DNA of 11,059 nt from Acidobacteriota bacterium (GTDB taxonomy: Bacteria > Acidobacteriota > Vicinamibacteria > Vicinamibacterales > Fen-181): the NCBI GenBank assembly GCA_021779795.1, contig JAJXZZ010000064.1, forward strand, positions 1 through 11,059, read 5' to 3'. The translations under genes and the position numbers were made by a program. Positions 1 through 6,862 of this stretch are shown here, piece by piece. The notes beneath the pieces were generated by a model. That model did no database searches. It saw nothing but the letters and a program-made list of their open reading frames with translations, and was not told the DNA's origin. Numbering within the stretch: position 1 is the first letter of the stretch; every line of letters starts with the position of its first letter.

Positions 1-1184
<1,184 letters not shown>

Positions 1185-1415
1185 CAGCCCGTGGTGGAAG
1201 CCCCGCCAGCCATTCGGCGACAGCTCGACCGTTCCGGCGGGCGGCCGGATTGGCACGGTGCACCCCGCACATTTCGCCCCCGGCGTACGGCAGAGTTGCA
1301 GTAATCTAAGGATCTCGACGCCTTCGCCTGTCGGTGGCCCGGACGTCTCCCGCGGTCTGGCGCTTGCTTGTCCAGTGACGGGTCCGGTTGGTTTCGAGGC
1401 TGAACCGAGACGGTC

Positions 1416-2303
1416 ATGGAACTACAGCGCACTCTTCGGCGGCAGGTGTCCTGTGCCGGCATTGGCTTGCACTCGGGCCGCACGGTGACGCTGACGCTCC
1501 GCCCCGCGCCGGCCGACAGCGGGATCCGGTTCAGGCGGACCGACCTGGGCGGCGCCGAGGTCGCGGCGCTCGTGGACCGCGTGGGGAACACGCGGTTCGC
1601 GACGGCGCTGGCCGAGGGCGGCTCGTCGGTCGAGACGGTCGAGCACCTGCTGGCCGCGCTGGCCGGCCTGGGGATCGACAACGCGCTGGTGGACCTCGAC
1701 CGCGCCGAGGTGCCGATCATGGACGGCAGCGCGGCGCCGTTCGTCTACCTGGTCCAGGAGGCGGGGATCCGCCCGCTGCCGGTGCCGAAGCGGTTCCTGC
1801 GCGTCGTACGCCCGATCGAGTGCGCGCGCGGCGACAGGCGGATCGCGCTCTACCCGGGCGACGGGTTCCGCATCACCTACTCGATCGCCTACGACCACCC
1901 GCTGCTGCGCCGCCAGGAGCTGACGCTGGCGGTGGACGACGCGTCGTTCGCCGCCCAGATCGCGCCGGCGCGCACCTTCACGTTCCTGGCCGAGGTCGAG
2001 CGGCTGCGCCGGCACGGCTTCGCGCTCGGCGGCTCGCTCGACAACGCGATCGTCGTCGGCGAGACGGGGATCCTCAACCGCCCGCTCCGCTTCGACGACG
2101 AGTTCGTGCGGCACAAGATGCTGGACGCCATCGGCGACTTCGCGCTGCTGGGGATGCCGATCATCGGCCACCTGGTCGCGCACCGGGCAGGCCACGCCCT
2201 GCACACGGCGTTGGCGTCGAAGGTGCTGGCGGATCGGGAGGCGTGGGAGGTCGTCGAGCCCTATTCCAGGTCCTTCACCCCGGCGGCCAGCTTCTCCATG
2301 TAG
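1416..2303 (+). CDS. lpxC: LpxC, UDP-3-O-acyl-N-acetylglucosamine deacetylase
   Basis: Zinc amidohydrolase catalysing the committed step of lipid A synthesis in the cytoplasm. It has 295 residues, normal for the family. The ATG at 1416 gives the typical N-terminus (ELQRTLRRQVSCAGIGLHSG). Family zinc ligands are visible: H77 in VEHLLAAL, and H233 and D237 in RHKMLDAIGD. The catalytic pair would be E76 and H260 (HRAGHALH). Only a weak GAGA precedes the start, and no clear promoter was found in 1185-1415. It stands alone here: no lpxD, fabZ or lpxA follows. Its last 43 bp, including the TAG at 2301-2303, overlap the 3' end of the opposite-strand gene at 2261-2542. The tail after the conserved VVEPY (about 12 residues) is therefore fixed jointly with that gene. 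Identification is firm. Confidence 0.97.
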   Translation: MELQRTLRRQVSCAGIGLHSGRTVTLTLRPAPADSGIRFRRTDLGGAEVAALVDRVGNTRFATALAEGGSSVETVEHLLAALAGLGIDNALVDLDRAEVPIMDGSAAPFVYLVQEAGIRPLPVPKRFLRVVRPIECARGDRRIALYPGDGFRITYSIAYDHPLLRRQELTLAVDDASFAAQIAPARTFTFLAEVERLRRHGFALGGSLDNAIVVGETGILNRPLRFDDEFVRHKMLDAIGDFALLGMPIIGHLVAHRAGHALHTALASKVLADREAWEVVEPYSRSFTPAASFSM

Positions 2304-2542
2304 CTCGCCAGGCGGTCGTTCTCGAACCGCACCGTGTTGTGGAAGAGGCTCTCGGCCAGGTAGTCGCGCAGCTCTTCGTCGGTCATCTGCGAGACGAGGT
2401 GGCGGATCTCGCCCATGATGTCCTCGTAGGACCGGTCGAGCTGCCGCTTGGCGGTGACCTCCTGGAACAGCGTCTCGATGATGGCGAGCAGGTCGCCGTC
2501 GAGCGCGATGTCAACGCCGGTGGTCGTGGTGATCTTGCGCAT
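2261..2542 (-). CDS. Unrecognised 93-residue protein, third gene of the sigma/STAS operon
   Basis: I do not recognise this protein. It has 93 residues with no signal peptide, membrane segment, cysteine or metal-binding pattern, so it is probably cytosolic. The N-terminus (MRKITTTTGVDIALDGDLLA) looks like a short beta hairpin. The rest looks helical and charged, including MTDEELRDYLAESLF at about 53-67. The ATG at 2542 lies 2 bp after the STAS-gene stop, with a G-rich GGGGGG inside the end of the STAS gene as likely ribosome binding site, so translation is probably coupled. It is the last gene of the sigma-STAS operon, and its 3' end overlaps lpxC by 43 bp tail-to-tail. Context suggests a partner or modulator of the sigma or STAS protein, but nothing in the sequence proves that. 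It has no HATPase or zinc-anti-sigma motif. Normal-looking composition and tight packing make it a real gene. Confidence 0.8.
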   Translation of the reverse strand: MRKITTTTGVDIALDGDLLAIIETLFQEVTAKRQLDRSYEDIMGEIRHLVSQMTDEELRDYLAESLFHNTVRFENDRLASYMEKLAAGVKDLE

Positions 2543-2544
2543 CG

Positions 2545-2886
2545 CTACCCCCCGAAGCTGCGGACGGCGCTGGCCTGGTCGGGATGGATCTCCAGGAAGT
2601 TCTGCGCGCCCGTCATGCTGAGCATCGTCTCGACGCGCTTCTGGACCCCCGCCAGCTTGAGCGTGCCGCCGGAGGTCGTGGCCTGGCGGTAGAGGTCCAT
2701 GAGGCAGCCGATGCTGGCGCTGTCCACGTAGTTCACGCCGCCGAGGTCGATCACGACCTTCTTCTCGCCGGCCGTGATCAGGCCGGCGACCGCGCCGGCG
2801 AAATCCGAGAGGAGCGGGTACATCAGGCGCGCCTCGCCCACCCGGACGACGGAAACCTCGCCGACGTGCGAAATCGTCAGGTTCAT
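2545..2886 (-). CDS. STAS-domain protein (anti-anti-sigma factor-like)
   Basis: A single STAS domain of 113 residues, the usual size for stand-alone SpoIIAA/RsbV-type proteins. Relatives bind a serine-kinase anti-sigma factor and are switched off by phosphorylation of one Ser. Seen: the strand-rich N-terminus (LTISHVGEVSVVRVGEARL), the core KVVIDLGGVNYVDSASIGCL, and the C-terminal helix around VQKRVETMLSMTG. By analogy with SpoIIAA the phosphorylatable residue would be S56 in VDSASIG. The start at 2886 is supported by GGAGAG 5 bp upstream and by a 4-bp ATGA overlap with the sigma-factor stop, so the two are co-translated. The open frame extends further upstream through the sigma gene, but that part is a shadow. 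No RsbW/SpoIIAB-type kinase is encoded in the window; its partner may be elsewhere, or the protein may act through its neighbours. Confidence 0.92.
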   Translation of the reverse strand: MNLTISHVGEVSVVRVGEARLMYPLLSDFAGAVAGLITAGEKKVVIDLGGVNYVDSASIGCLMDLYRQATTSGGTLKLAGVQKRVETMLSMTGAQNFLEIHPDQASAVRSFGG

Positions 2887-3527
2887 ACGGGCTCTCCGTT
2901 GCCGCGGCCAGCGGCGTCGCGGGCGCCGGCGCGGACCCGCTCGGCTTCGTCGCGAAGCCGCTGGACCTGCCGGGCCAGCTCGTGCCGGCCGCGATTGATG
3001 CGGGACTTCACCGTGCCCTCGGGAAGGCCGAGCCGCTCGGCGATCTCGAGGTAGGACAGCTCCTGCAGGTCGCGCAGCAGGACGGCGGTCCGCAGCGAGG
3101 GCGGCAGCGCCTGCAGCGCCTGACGGAGCGTGGCCGCGAGGTCGCGGTTCTCGAGCACGGCCAGCGGGCTGGCCGTCGCGGCGGCCGGCGCCAGGTCGTC
3201 GGCCGCCACGTCGCGGTCGATCGTCTGCCGCTCCTTGCGGACGCTCCGGTAGTGGTCGATGCACAGGTTCCGGCTGACGCTGACGAGCCAGGTCTGGAAG
3301 TTCGCGCGCCGGTCGAAGGTGGCGAGCGAGCGGAAGATCTTGAGGAAGATCTCCTGCGTGAGGTCCTCGGCCTGCTCGTGCGACCCGACGAACTTGTAGG
3401 CGACGTTGAAGACCTTGCGCCAGTGCTGCCGGACGATCTGCTCCCACGCCACCTGGTCGCCGTCGAGGCACTGCTCGATGAGGCGGTCGATGTCGGTCGG
3501 CTGCGGGGCGATGAGATCGGCGGTCAT
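2883..3527 (-). CDS. ECF-type RNA polymerase sigma-70 factor
   Basis: A 214-residue extracytoplasmic-function sigma factor with regions sigma2 and sigma4 only. Region 2 spans about residues 20-100, with EDLTQEIFLKIFRSL (54-68) for core binding and the NFQTWLVSVSRNLCIDHYRS stretch (76-95) for -10 recognition. Region 4 spans about 135-187, with the helix-turn-helix LSYLEIAERLGLPEGTVKSR (157-176). A charged Arg/Ala-rich tail follows. The ATG at 3527 gives the full N-terminal helix; no obvious Shine-Dalgarno precedes it, and the predicted leader is only about 20 nt. It is first in an operon with a STAS protein and an unknown small protein, and is divergent from lysA. The usual zinc anti-sigma gene is absent. 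Its apparent promoter is of housekeeping type rather than a copy of an ECF promoter, arguing against simple autoregulation. The ECF group cannot be assigned by eye. Confidence 0.95.
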   Translation of the reverse strand: MTADLIAPQPTDIDRLIEQCLDGDQVAWEQIVRQHWRKVFNVAYKFVGSHEQAEDLTQEIFLKIFRSLATFDRRANFQTWLVSVSRNLCIDHYRSVRKERQTIDRDVAADDLAPAAATASPLAVLENRDLAATLRQALQALPPSLRTAVLLRDLQELSYLEIAERLGLPEGTVKSRINRGRHELARQVQRLRDEAERVRAGARDAAGRGNGEPV

Positions 3528-3555
3528 GGGGTCGAAGTCATTGGCGGGAAACGGG

Positions 3556-3585
3556 ATGATAGCAGAGCGATTTTCGGCATGTCAA
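3556..3585 (-). promoter_or_regulatory. Sigma70-type promoter of the sigma/STAS operon
   Basis: On the minus strand TTGACA (3585-3580, perfect -35) is followed by an 18-bp spacer and TATCAT (3561-3556, five of six matches to TATAAT). Transcription would start near 3549, about 20 nt before the sigma-factor ATG at 3527. This is the best promoter match in the window. Confidence 0.65.
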
Positions 3586-3607
3586 ACCGCCGGCAGTCGG
3601 ATAAGAT
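3579..3607 (+). promoter_or_regulatory. Possible lysA promoter sharing its -35 with the divergent promoter
   Basis: ATGTCA (3579-3584), a 17-bp spacer and TAAGAT (3602-3607) give four of six matches in each box. A start about 7 nt downstream would fall at about 3614, next to the GTG at 3616, implying a leaderless or nearly leaderless mRNA. The -35 sits on the same bases as the -35 of the opposite promoter. The matches are modest, so this is tentative. Confidence 0.3.
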
Positions 3608-3615
3608 CTGTCGCC

Positions 3616-4866
3616 GTGCACACTGGCGCTTTTGCATTCGACACGGCGTCGGGGCTGTCGTGCGACGGGGTCCCGCTCGCCGACATCGCCGCGAGCGCCG
3701 GCACGCCGACGTTCGTCTACAGCGCCGAGGCGATCCGCGGCGCCTGGCGGCGGTTCGACGCCGCGTTCGGCGCCGTGCCGCACGCGGTCCACTACGCGCT
3801 CAAGGCCAACTCCACGCTCGGCGTGCTGCGGCTGCTGCGCGGGCTGGGCAGCGGCGCCGACGTCAACTCGGGCGGCGAGCTGGAGGTGGCGCTGCGCGCC
3901 GGCTTCCGGCCCGACCAGGTCGTCTTCACGGGCGTCGGCAAGACGCCCGAGGAGCTGGACCGCGCCGTGTCGCTCGGCCTCAAGGCGATCAACGCCGAGT
4001 CGCCCGGCGAACTGGAGCGGATCGACGCGCTGGCCCGGGCCCGGGGCGCGCGCGCCCGCGTCGCCGTCCGGCTCAACCCGGACATCGACGCCGGCGCCCA
4101 TCCCCACATCTCCACCGGCCGCCGCGTCAACAAGTTCGGCGTGCCGATCGAGCTGGGCCGCGAGCTGTACCGGCAGATGGCGCGCATGCCCGGCCTGCAG
4201 CCGGTCGGCGTGCACGTGCACATCGGGTCGCAGATCACCGATGTGGCGCCGCTCAGGCGGACGGCCGAGGCGGTGGCGGAGTTCGTGGGCTGGCTGGGGG
4301 AGGATGGGATCGCGATCGAGCACGTCGATCTCGGCGGCGGCCTGGGCGTGTCGTACGACGGGGCGGCCGCGCCGACGCCGGCGGAGTACGCGGCGGCGGT
4401 GCTGCCGGCGGTCGCGCCCACCGGGTGCACGATCCTGCTCGAACCCGGGCGCGCGATCGTCGCGCCGGCGGCCGTCCTGCTGGCGCGCGTGATCGACGTC
4501 AAGCGGTTCTTCGACGCGCACGCGTTCGTCGTGCTCGACGCCGGGATGACCGAGCTGATCCGCCCGGCCCTCTACGGGGCCTACCACCGGATCTCGGCCG
4601 TCGCGCCGCGCGCGGGCGCGGTGGCCGCGTGCGAGGTCGTCGGCCCGCTGTGCGAGAGCAGCGACGTCGTCGGCAAGAACCGGCGGCTGCCGCCGCTGGA
4701 GGTGGGCGACCTGGTTGCGGTGCACGACACCGGCGCCTACGGGTCGGCGATGGCCTCGACCTACAACCGCCGGCCGCTGCCGTGCGAGGTGATGGTGGAC
4801 GGCGGACGCTGGGAGGTCATCAAGCGGCGGCAGACGGTGGAGGAGATGGTGGGGCTGGAACGGTAG
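3616..4866 (+). CDS. lysA: Diaminopimelate decarboxylase
   Basis: PLP-dependent fold-III decarboxylase converting meso-diaminopimelate to L-lysine, the last step of the DAP pathway. It has 416 residues, the usual length. Seen: the PLP lysine K63 in HYALKAN, ADVNSGGELE (81-90), HVHIGSQ (200-206), phosphate-binding DLGGGLG (238-244), EPGRA (276-280), the active-site cysteine region CESSD (346-350) and DTGAYGSAMASTYN near the C-terminus. The GTG at 3616 is chosen because the protein then begins just before the normal first strand. The frame is open further upstream, but there it enters the divergent promoter and the sigma gene. No Shine-Dalgarno is visible before the GTG. The stop TAG (4864-4866) lies in the 10-mer GTAGGTCGGC that begins the heptamer repeats. 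An ornithine/arginine-type relative is less likely given the motifs. Confidence 0.95.
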   Translation: MHTGAFAFDTASGLSCDGVPLADIAASAGTPTFVYSAEAIRGAWRRFDAAFGAVPHAVHYALKANSTLGVLRLLRGLGSGADVNSGGELEVALRAGFRPDQVVFTGVGKTPEELDRAVSLGLKAINAESPGELERIDALARARGARARVAVRLNPDIDAGAHPHISTGRRVNKFGVPIELGRELYRQMARMPGLQPVGVHVHIGSQITDVAPLRRTAEAVAEFVGWLGEDGIAIEHVDLGGGLGVSYDGAAAPTPAEYAAAVLPAVAPTGCTILLEPGRAIVAPAAVLLARVIDVKRFFDAHAFVVLDAGMTELIRPALYGAYHRISAVAPRAGAVAACEVVGPLCESSDVVGKNRRLPPLEVGDLVAVHDTGAYGSAMASTYNRRPLPCEVMVDGGRWEVIKRRQTVEEMVGLER

Positions 4867-4915
4867 GTCGGCGGTCGACGGTCGGCGGTCGGCTGTCGGC
4901 GGTCGGCGGTCGGCG
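4867..4915. repeat. Heptamer tandem repeat, seven GTCGGCG units
   Basis: Seven back-to-back 7-bp units begin directly after the lysA stop: GTCGGCG, GTCGACG, GTCGGCG, GTCGGCT, then GTCGGCG three times. Two units differ from the consensus by one base. No gene or binding site is recognised in it. Confidence 0.9.
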
Positions 4916-4941
4916 GTGTCACGCGGGACGCCGCCCTGAGC

Positions 4942-4970
4942 CCCGCCGTCGCCCTGCGGGCTATGGCGGG
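4942..4970. repeat. Nested hairpin in the lysA-tmk gap
   Basis: A symmetric structure: outer stem CCCGCC/GGCGGG (4942-4947 with 4965-4970), a 3x3 internal loop (GTC/TAT), inner stem GCCC/GGGC (4951-4954 with 4958-4961) and loop TGC. There is no U-run after it, so it is not a canonical intrinsic terminator, though it could slow polymerase or stabilise the lysA mRNA end. It resembles the short GC-rich palindromes that disperse through such genomes, but only one copy is visible here. Confidence 0.6.
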
Positions 4971-4976
4971 CAGGCC

Positions 4977-5004
4977 CTGAGCCTTGAGCCTTGAGCCCTG
5001 AGCC
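4977..5004. repeat. Heptamer tandem repeat, four YTGAGCC units
   Basis: CTGAGCC, TTGAGCC, TTGAGCC and CTGAGCC run head to tail and end 9 bp before the tmk ATG. A fifth CTGAGCC lies at 4936-4942, just overlapping the nested hairpin. The array occupies the place where a tmk ribosome binding site would be, and contains no Shine-Dalgarno sequence. Confidence 0.88.
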
Positions 5005-5013
5005 TTTTTCCCT

Positions 5014-5607
5014 ATGGCCAACGTCCTGATCGCCTTCGAAGGCCTCGACCAGAGCGGCAAGGAGACGCAAGCGCGGACGCTCGCCCGGCGTCTCGCCGAG
5101 ACCGGCCGCCCGGTGACGACCGTGTCGTTCCCCGATTACCGCACCCCGATCGGCACCGAGCTGCACCGCGCGCTGCACGGCGAGCGCGAGTACGGCCCGG
5201 ACGTGATCCAGATGCTGATGATCGCGAACCGCTACGAGTGGAAGCCCGCGATCCTGCAGGCGCAGGCCGAGGGGCGGATCGTCGTGGCCGACCGCTACCT
5301 GGCCTCGAGCGTGGCCTACGGCGAGGCGCAGGGACTCGACCCCGACTGGCTGTTCGAGGCGCAGAAGTACCTGCCGCCGCCGGCGCTGACCGTGATGATC
5401 GACATCGCGCCGGCCACGGCCGTCGCCCGCAAGAAGACCGGCCGCGACCGCTTCGAGCAGGACCTGGCGATGCTCGAGCGCGTCCGCGCCAGTTACCGCC
5501 GCCAGGCGGCTGCCGCCGGCTGGGTGGCCATCGACGGCGAACGTCCGATCGACGTCGTCGCCGGTGACGTGTTTGCGGCGGTGTCCGGCGCCATCGCCCT
5601 TCCGTAG
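5014..5607 (+). CDS. tmk: Thymidylate (dTMP) kinase, non-canonical FPDY type
   Basis: Phosphorylates dTMP to dTDP with ATP in the cytoplasm, for dTTP synthesis. It has 197 residues. Seen: P-loop FEGLDQSGKETQ (8-19), SFPDYRTPIGTEL where most bacterial enzymes have TREPGGT, MLMIANRYEWKPAI matching the NR-containing dTMP-binding helix, VVADRYLASSVAYG (the DRY motif), and the lid-like GRDRFEQD (142-149). The FPDY and ANRYEW pattern resembles the eukaryotic/archaeal branch more than the E. coli branch. The ATG at 5014 is well placed (MANVLIAFEG), but no Shine-Dalgarno precedes it, only the YTGAGCC repeats and a short pyrimidine run. The stop TAG (5605-5607) is part of a repeat shared with comF, which converges on it. 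The family could be confused with other small nucleotide kinases, but the P-loop and DRY context favour dTMP kinase. Confidence 0.88.
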   Translation: MANVLIAFEGLDQSGKETQARTLARRLAETGRPVTTVSFPDYRTPIGTELHRALHGEREYGPDVIQMLMIANRYEWKPAILQAQAEGRIVVADRYLASSVAYGEAQGLDPDWLFEAQKYLPPPALTVMIDIAPATAVARKKTGRDRFEQDLAMLERVRASYRRQAAAAGWVAIDGERPIDVVAGDVFAAVSGAIALP

Positions 5608-5655
5608 GTCGGCCCTTCAGGGCTGACTGGAGGCAGGGCTGAAGCCCTGCCCTAC
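5604..5655. repeat. Two-hairpin repeat between tmk and comF, probable bidirectional terminator
   Basis: A 52-bp element bounded by GTAGG (5604-5608) and its inverse CCTAC (5651-5655). Hairpin 1 pairs GTCGGCCCT (5608-5616) with AGGGCTGAC (5619-5627), 9 bp with one G-U. Hairpin 2 pairs GGCAGGGCT (5632-5640) with AGCCCTGCC (5643-5651), a perfect 9 bp. The element supplies the TAG of tmk on the plus strand and the TAG of comF on the minus strand. Its position between convergent genes suits a terminator in both directions, although neither hairpin has a U-tract. It looks like a dispersed palindromic repeat. Confidence 0.8.
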
Positions 5656-6401
5656 AGCCTCCGCAGGATTGCCTTCGCCGCCGTGAGGGCGCGGACCTCG
5701 CGCGCGCCGCCGGCGAGCAGCACCTGCGCGCAGGCGTCGAGTGTCGCGCCGGTCGTGCTCACGTCGTCCACCATCACCACGCAGGCGTCTTCGATGCGGG
5801 GGTCATGCCGGCGGCCGCGCCAGCCGCGGCGCGGCGCGGCAAACGCGCGGCGCAGGTTATGCCGCCGGGCGGCCGCGGTCAGGCCCGACTGCGGCCGCGT
5901 CGGGCGCACGCGGCGCAGCGCCCGGACCACGGGGAGGCCGAGGTGGCGCGCCAGGTCCTCGGCCTGGTTGAACCCCCGCGCGTGGCGCCGCCGCCAGTGC
6001 AGCGGCACCGGCACCGCGAGATCGGCCCCCTCGAGCACCTCGGCGCCGCGGGTCCGCATCAGCGCCCCGAGCGGCGCGGCCAGCGTGCGGCGCCCTTCGT
6101 ATTTCAGGCCGTGAATCACCTCGCGCAGCGCCCCCTCGTAGGCCCCGGCCGCGCGCGCCACGGTCCACGACGGCTTCAGGCGCCGGCAGCGGGCGCAGCA
6201 GGCCGAGGCGAGGTCCACCTGGCGCCACGAGGGCAGGGCATCGCCGCAGACCAGGCACAGGGGAGGCGGGATGGGGACGACGGCGCGCCAGCAGGAGGGG
6301 CACACCGGGCCGCCGAGCGGCGACTCGAGCGGATGGCCGCAGGCGAGGCACCGCGGCGCGAGCAGCACGGCAAGCAGGCCGTCGGCCAGTTGGCGAACCA
6401 T
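5652..6401 (-). CDS. comF: ComF family phosphoribosyltransferase-like protein
   Basis: 249 residues, normal for ComF/GntX proteins. An N-terminal zinc-binding region has paired cysteines C18/C21, C34/C37, C49/C52 and C69/C72. Then come AGAYEGALREVIHGLKYEG (86-103), VPVPLHWRRRHARGFNQAE (130-148) and the PRPP-binding loop VVMVDDVSTTGATLDAC (208-224) of type I phosphoribosyltransferases. In competent bacteria ComF supports DNA uptake at the cytoplasmic side; in many others the role is unknown. No comFA or pilus gene is near. It is the last gene of the rplU cluster, 47 bp after rsfS. The ATG at 6401 has a G-rich run (GGGGGG) about 8 bp upstream; the open frame extends further, but that part lacks family sequence. 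Its stop codon lies in the repeat at 5604-5655. Confidence 0.93.
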   Translation of the reverse strand: MVRQLADGLLAVLLAPRCLACGHPLESPLGGPVCPSCWRAVVPIPPPLCLVCGDALPSWRQVDLASACCARCRRLKPSWTVARAAGAYEGALREVIHGLKYEGRRTLAAPLGALMRTRGAEVLEGADLAVPVPLHWRRRHARGFNQAEDLARHLGLPVVRALRRVRPTRPQSGLTAAARRHNLRRAFAAPRRGWRGRRHDPRIEDACVVMVDDVSTTGATLDACAQVLLAGGAREVRALTAAKAILRRL

Positions 6402-6448
6402 CGGGGTCGTCCCCCCGCGCTCGCCGCCCGGCCGGCCGCCGCGGCCCG

Positions 6449-6862
6449 CTACTCCCGCGCGCGCGGGCGCGGGGCGTCGTCGGGAAGCTGGACGTGCTCG
6501 GCGCTGCCCCAGAGCTTCTCGAGCGCGTAGAAGTCGCGGCGCGCGGCGCTGAAGACGTGCACGACGAAGTCGAAGTAGTCGAGCAGCACCCACTCGGCGC
6601 GCTCGAACCCCTCGACGTGGGCCGGCCGCACCTGCTGCTCCTCGCGGAGCGACTCCTTGACGGCGTCGGCAATCGCCTGCACCTGGCGCGCGTTCTGCCC
6701 TGAACAGATCACGAAGAAATCGGTGAAGCTGGCGAGCGGCCTGAGGTCGAGCACGGCCAGGTCGATCGCCTTCTTGTCCCGCGCGGCCTGGACCGCCCGC
6801 GCCACGGCGTCGGGCAGGCCGGCCTTTTTCGTCGTCTCGGTCCGGGTGTTAGCAGTAGTCAT
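6449..6862 (-). CDS. rsfS: Ribosomal silencing factor RsfS
   Basis: 137 residues of the RsfS/Iojap family, which binds ribosomal protein L14 on the 50S subunit and blocks subunit joining under starvation. Seen: an Ala/Leu-rich first helix (PDAVARAVQAARDKKA), DLAVLDLRPLASFTDFFVIC (34-53), the SGQNARQVQAIADAVKE helix, HVEGFERAEWVLLDYFDFVV (82-101) and HVFSAARRDFYALEKLWG. All core elements are present. The ATG at 6862 overlaps the nadD stop by 4 bp (ATGA), and an AGGA lies about 11 bp upstream within nadD, so translation is probably coupled. The first dozen residues are Thr-rich and unlike the family core. The nadD-rsfS order is common in bacteria and supports the call. Confidence 0.95.
   Translation of the reverse strand: MTTANTRTETTKKAGLPDAVARAVQAARDKKAIDLAVLDLRPLASFTDFFVICSGQNARQVQAIADAVKESLREEQQVRPAHVEGFERAEWVLLDYFDFVVHVFSAARRDFYALEKLWGSAEHVQLPDDAPRPRARE

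Noticed and set aside
1185..1415. Promoter, tRNA or small gene in the uvrA-lpxC gap
   Set aside because: No -35/-10 pair better than chance, no cloverleaf, and the small frames have no start with a ribosome binding site or family-like sequence.
2545..3471. Sigma-STAS fusion in one frame
   Set aside because: The STAS frame is merely open through the sigma gene; the sigma motifs are in another frame and the ATGA junction with its own ribosome binding site marks two genes.
2982..4994. Very long plus-strand open frame (670 codons) over the sigma gene and lysA
   Set aside because: Arg/Gly/Pro-rich translation without any domain; it is a GC-driven shadow of two well-supported genes.
4867..5004. 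CRISPR-like array in the lysA-tmk gap
   Set aside because: Units are 7 bp and contiguous with no spacers, and no cas gene is present.
3538..5178. 546-codon minus-strand open frame opposite lysA
   Set aside because: No recognisable motif, composition typical of antisense of GC-rich code, and it would cover lysA and the start of tmk.
6402..6593. Longer ComF start upstream of 6401
   Set aside because: The extension is Arg/Ala-rich shadow of rsfS on the same strand; the ATG at 6401 starts immediately before the conserved cysteine region.
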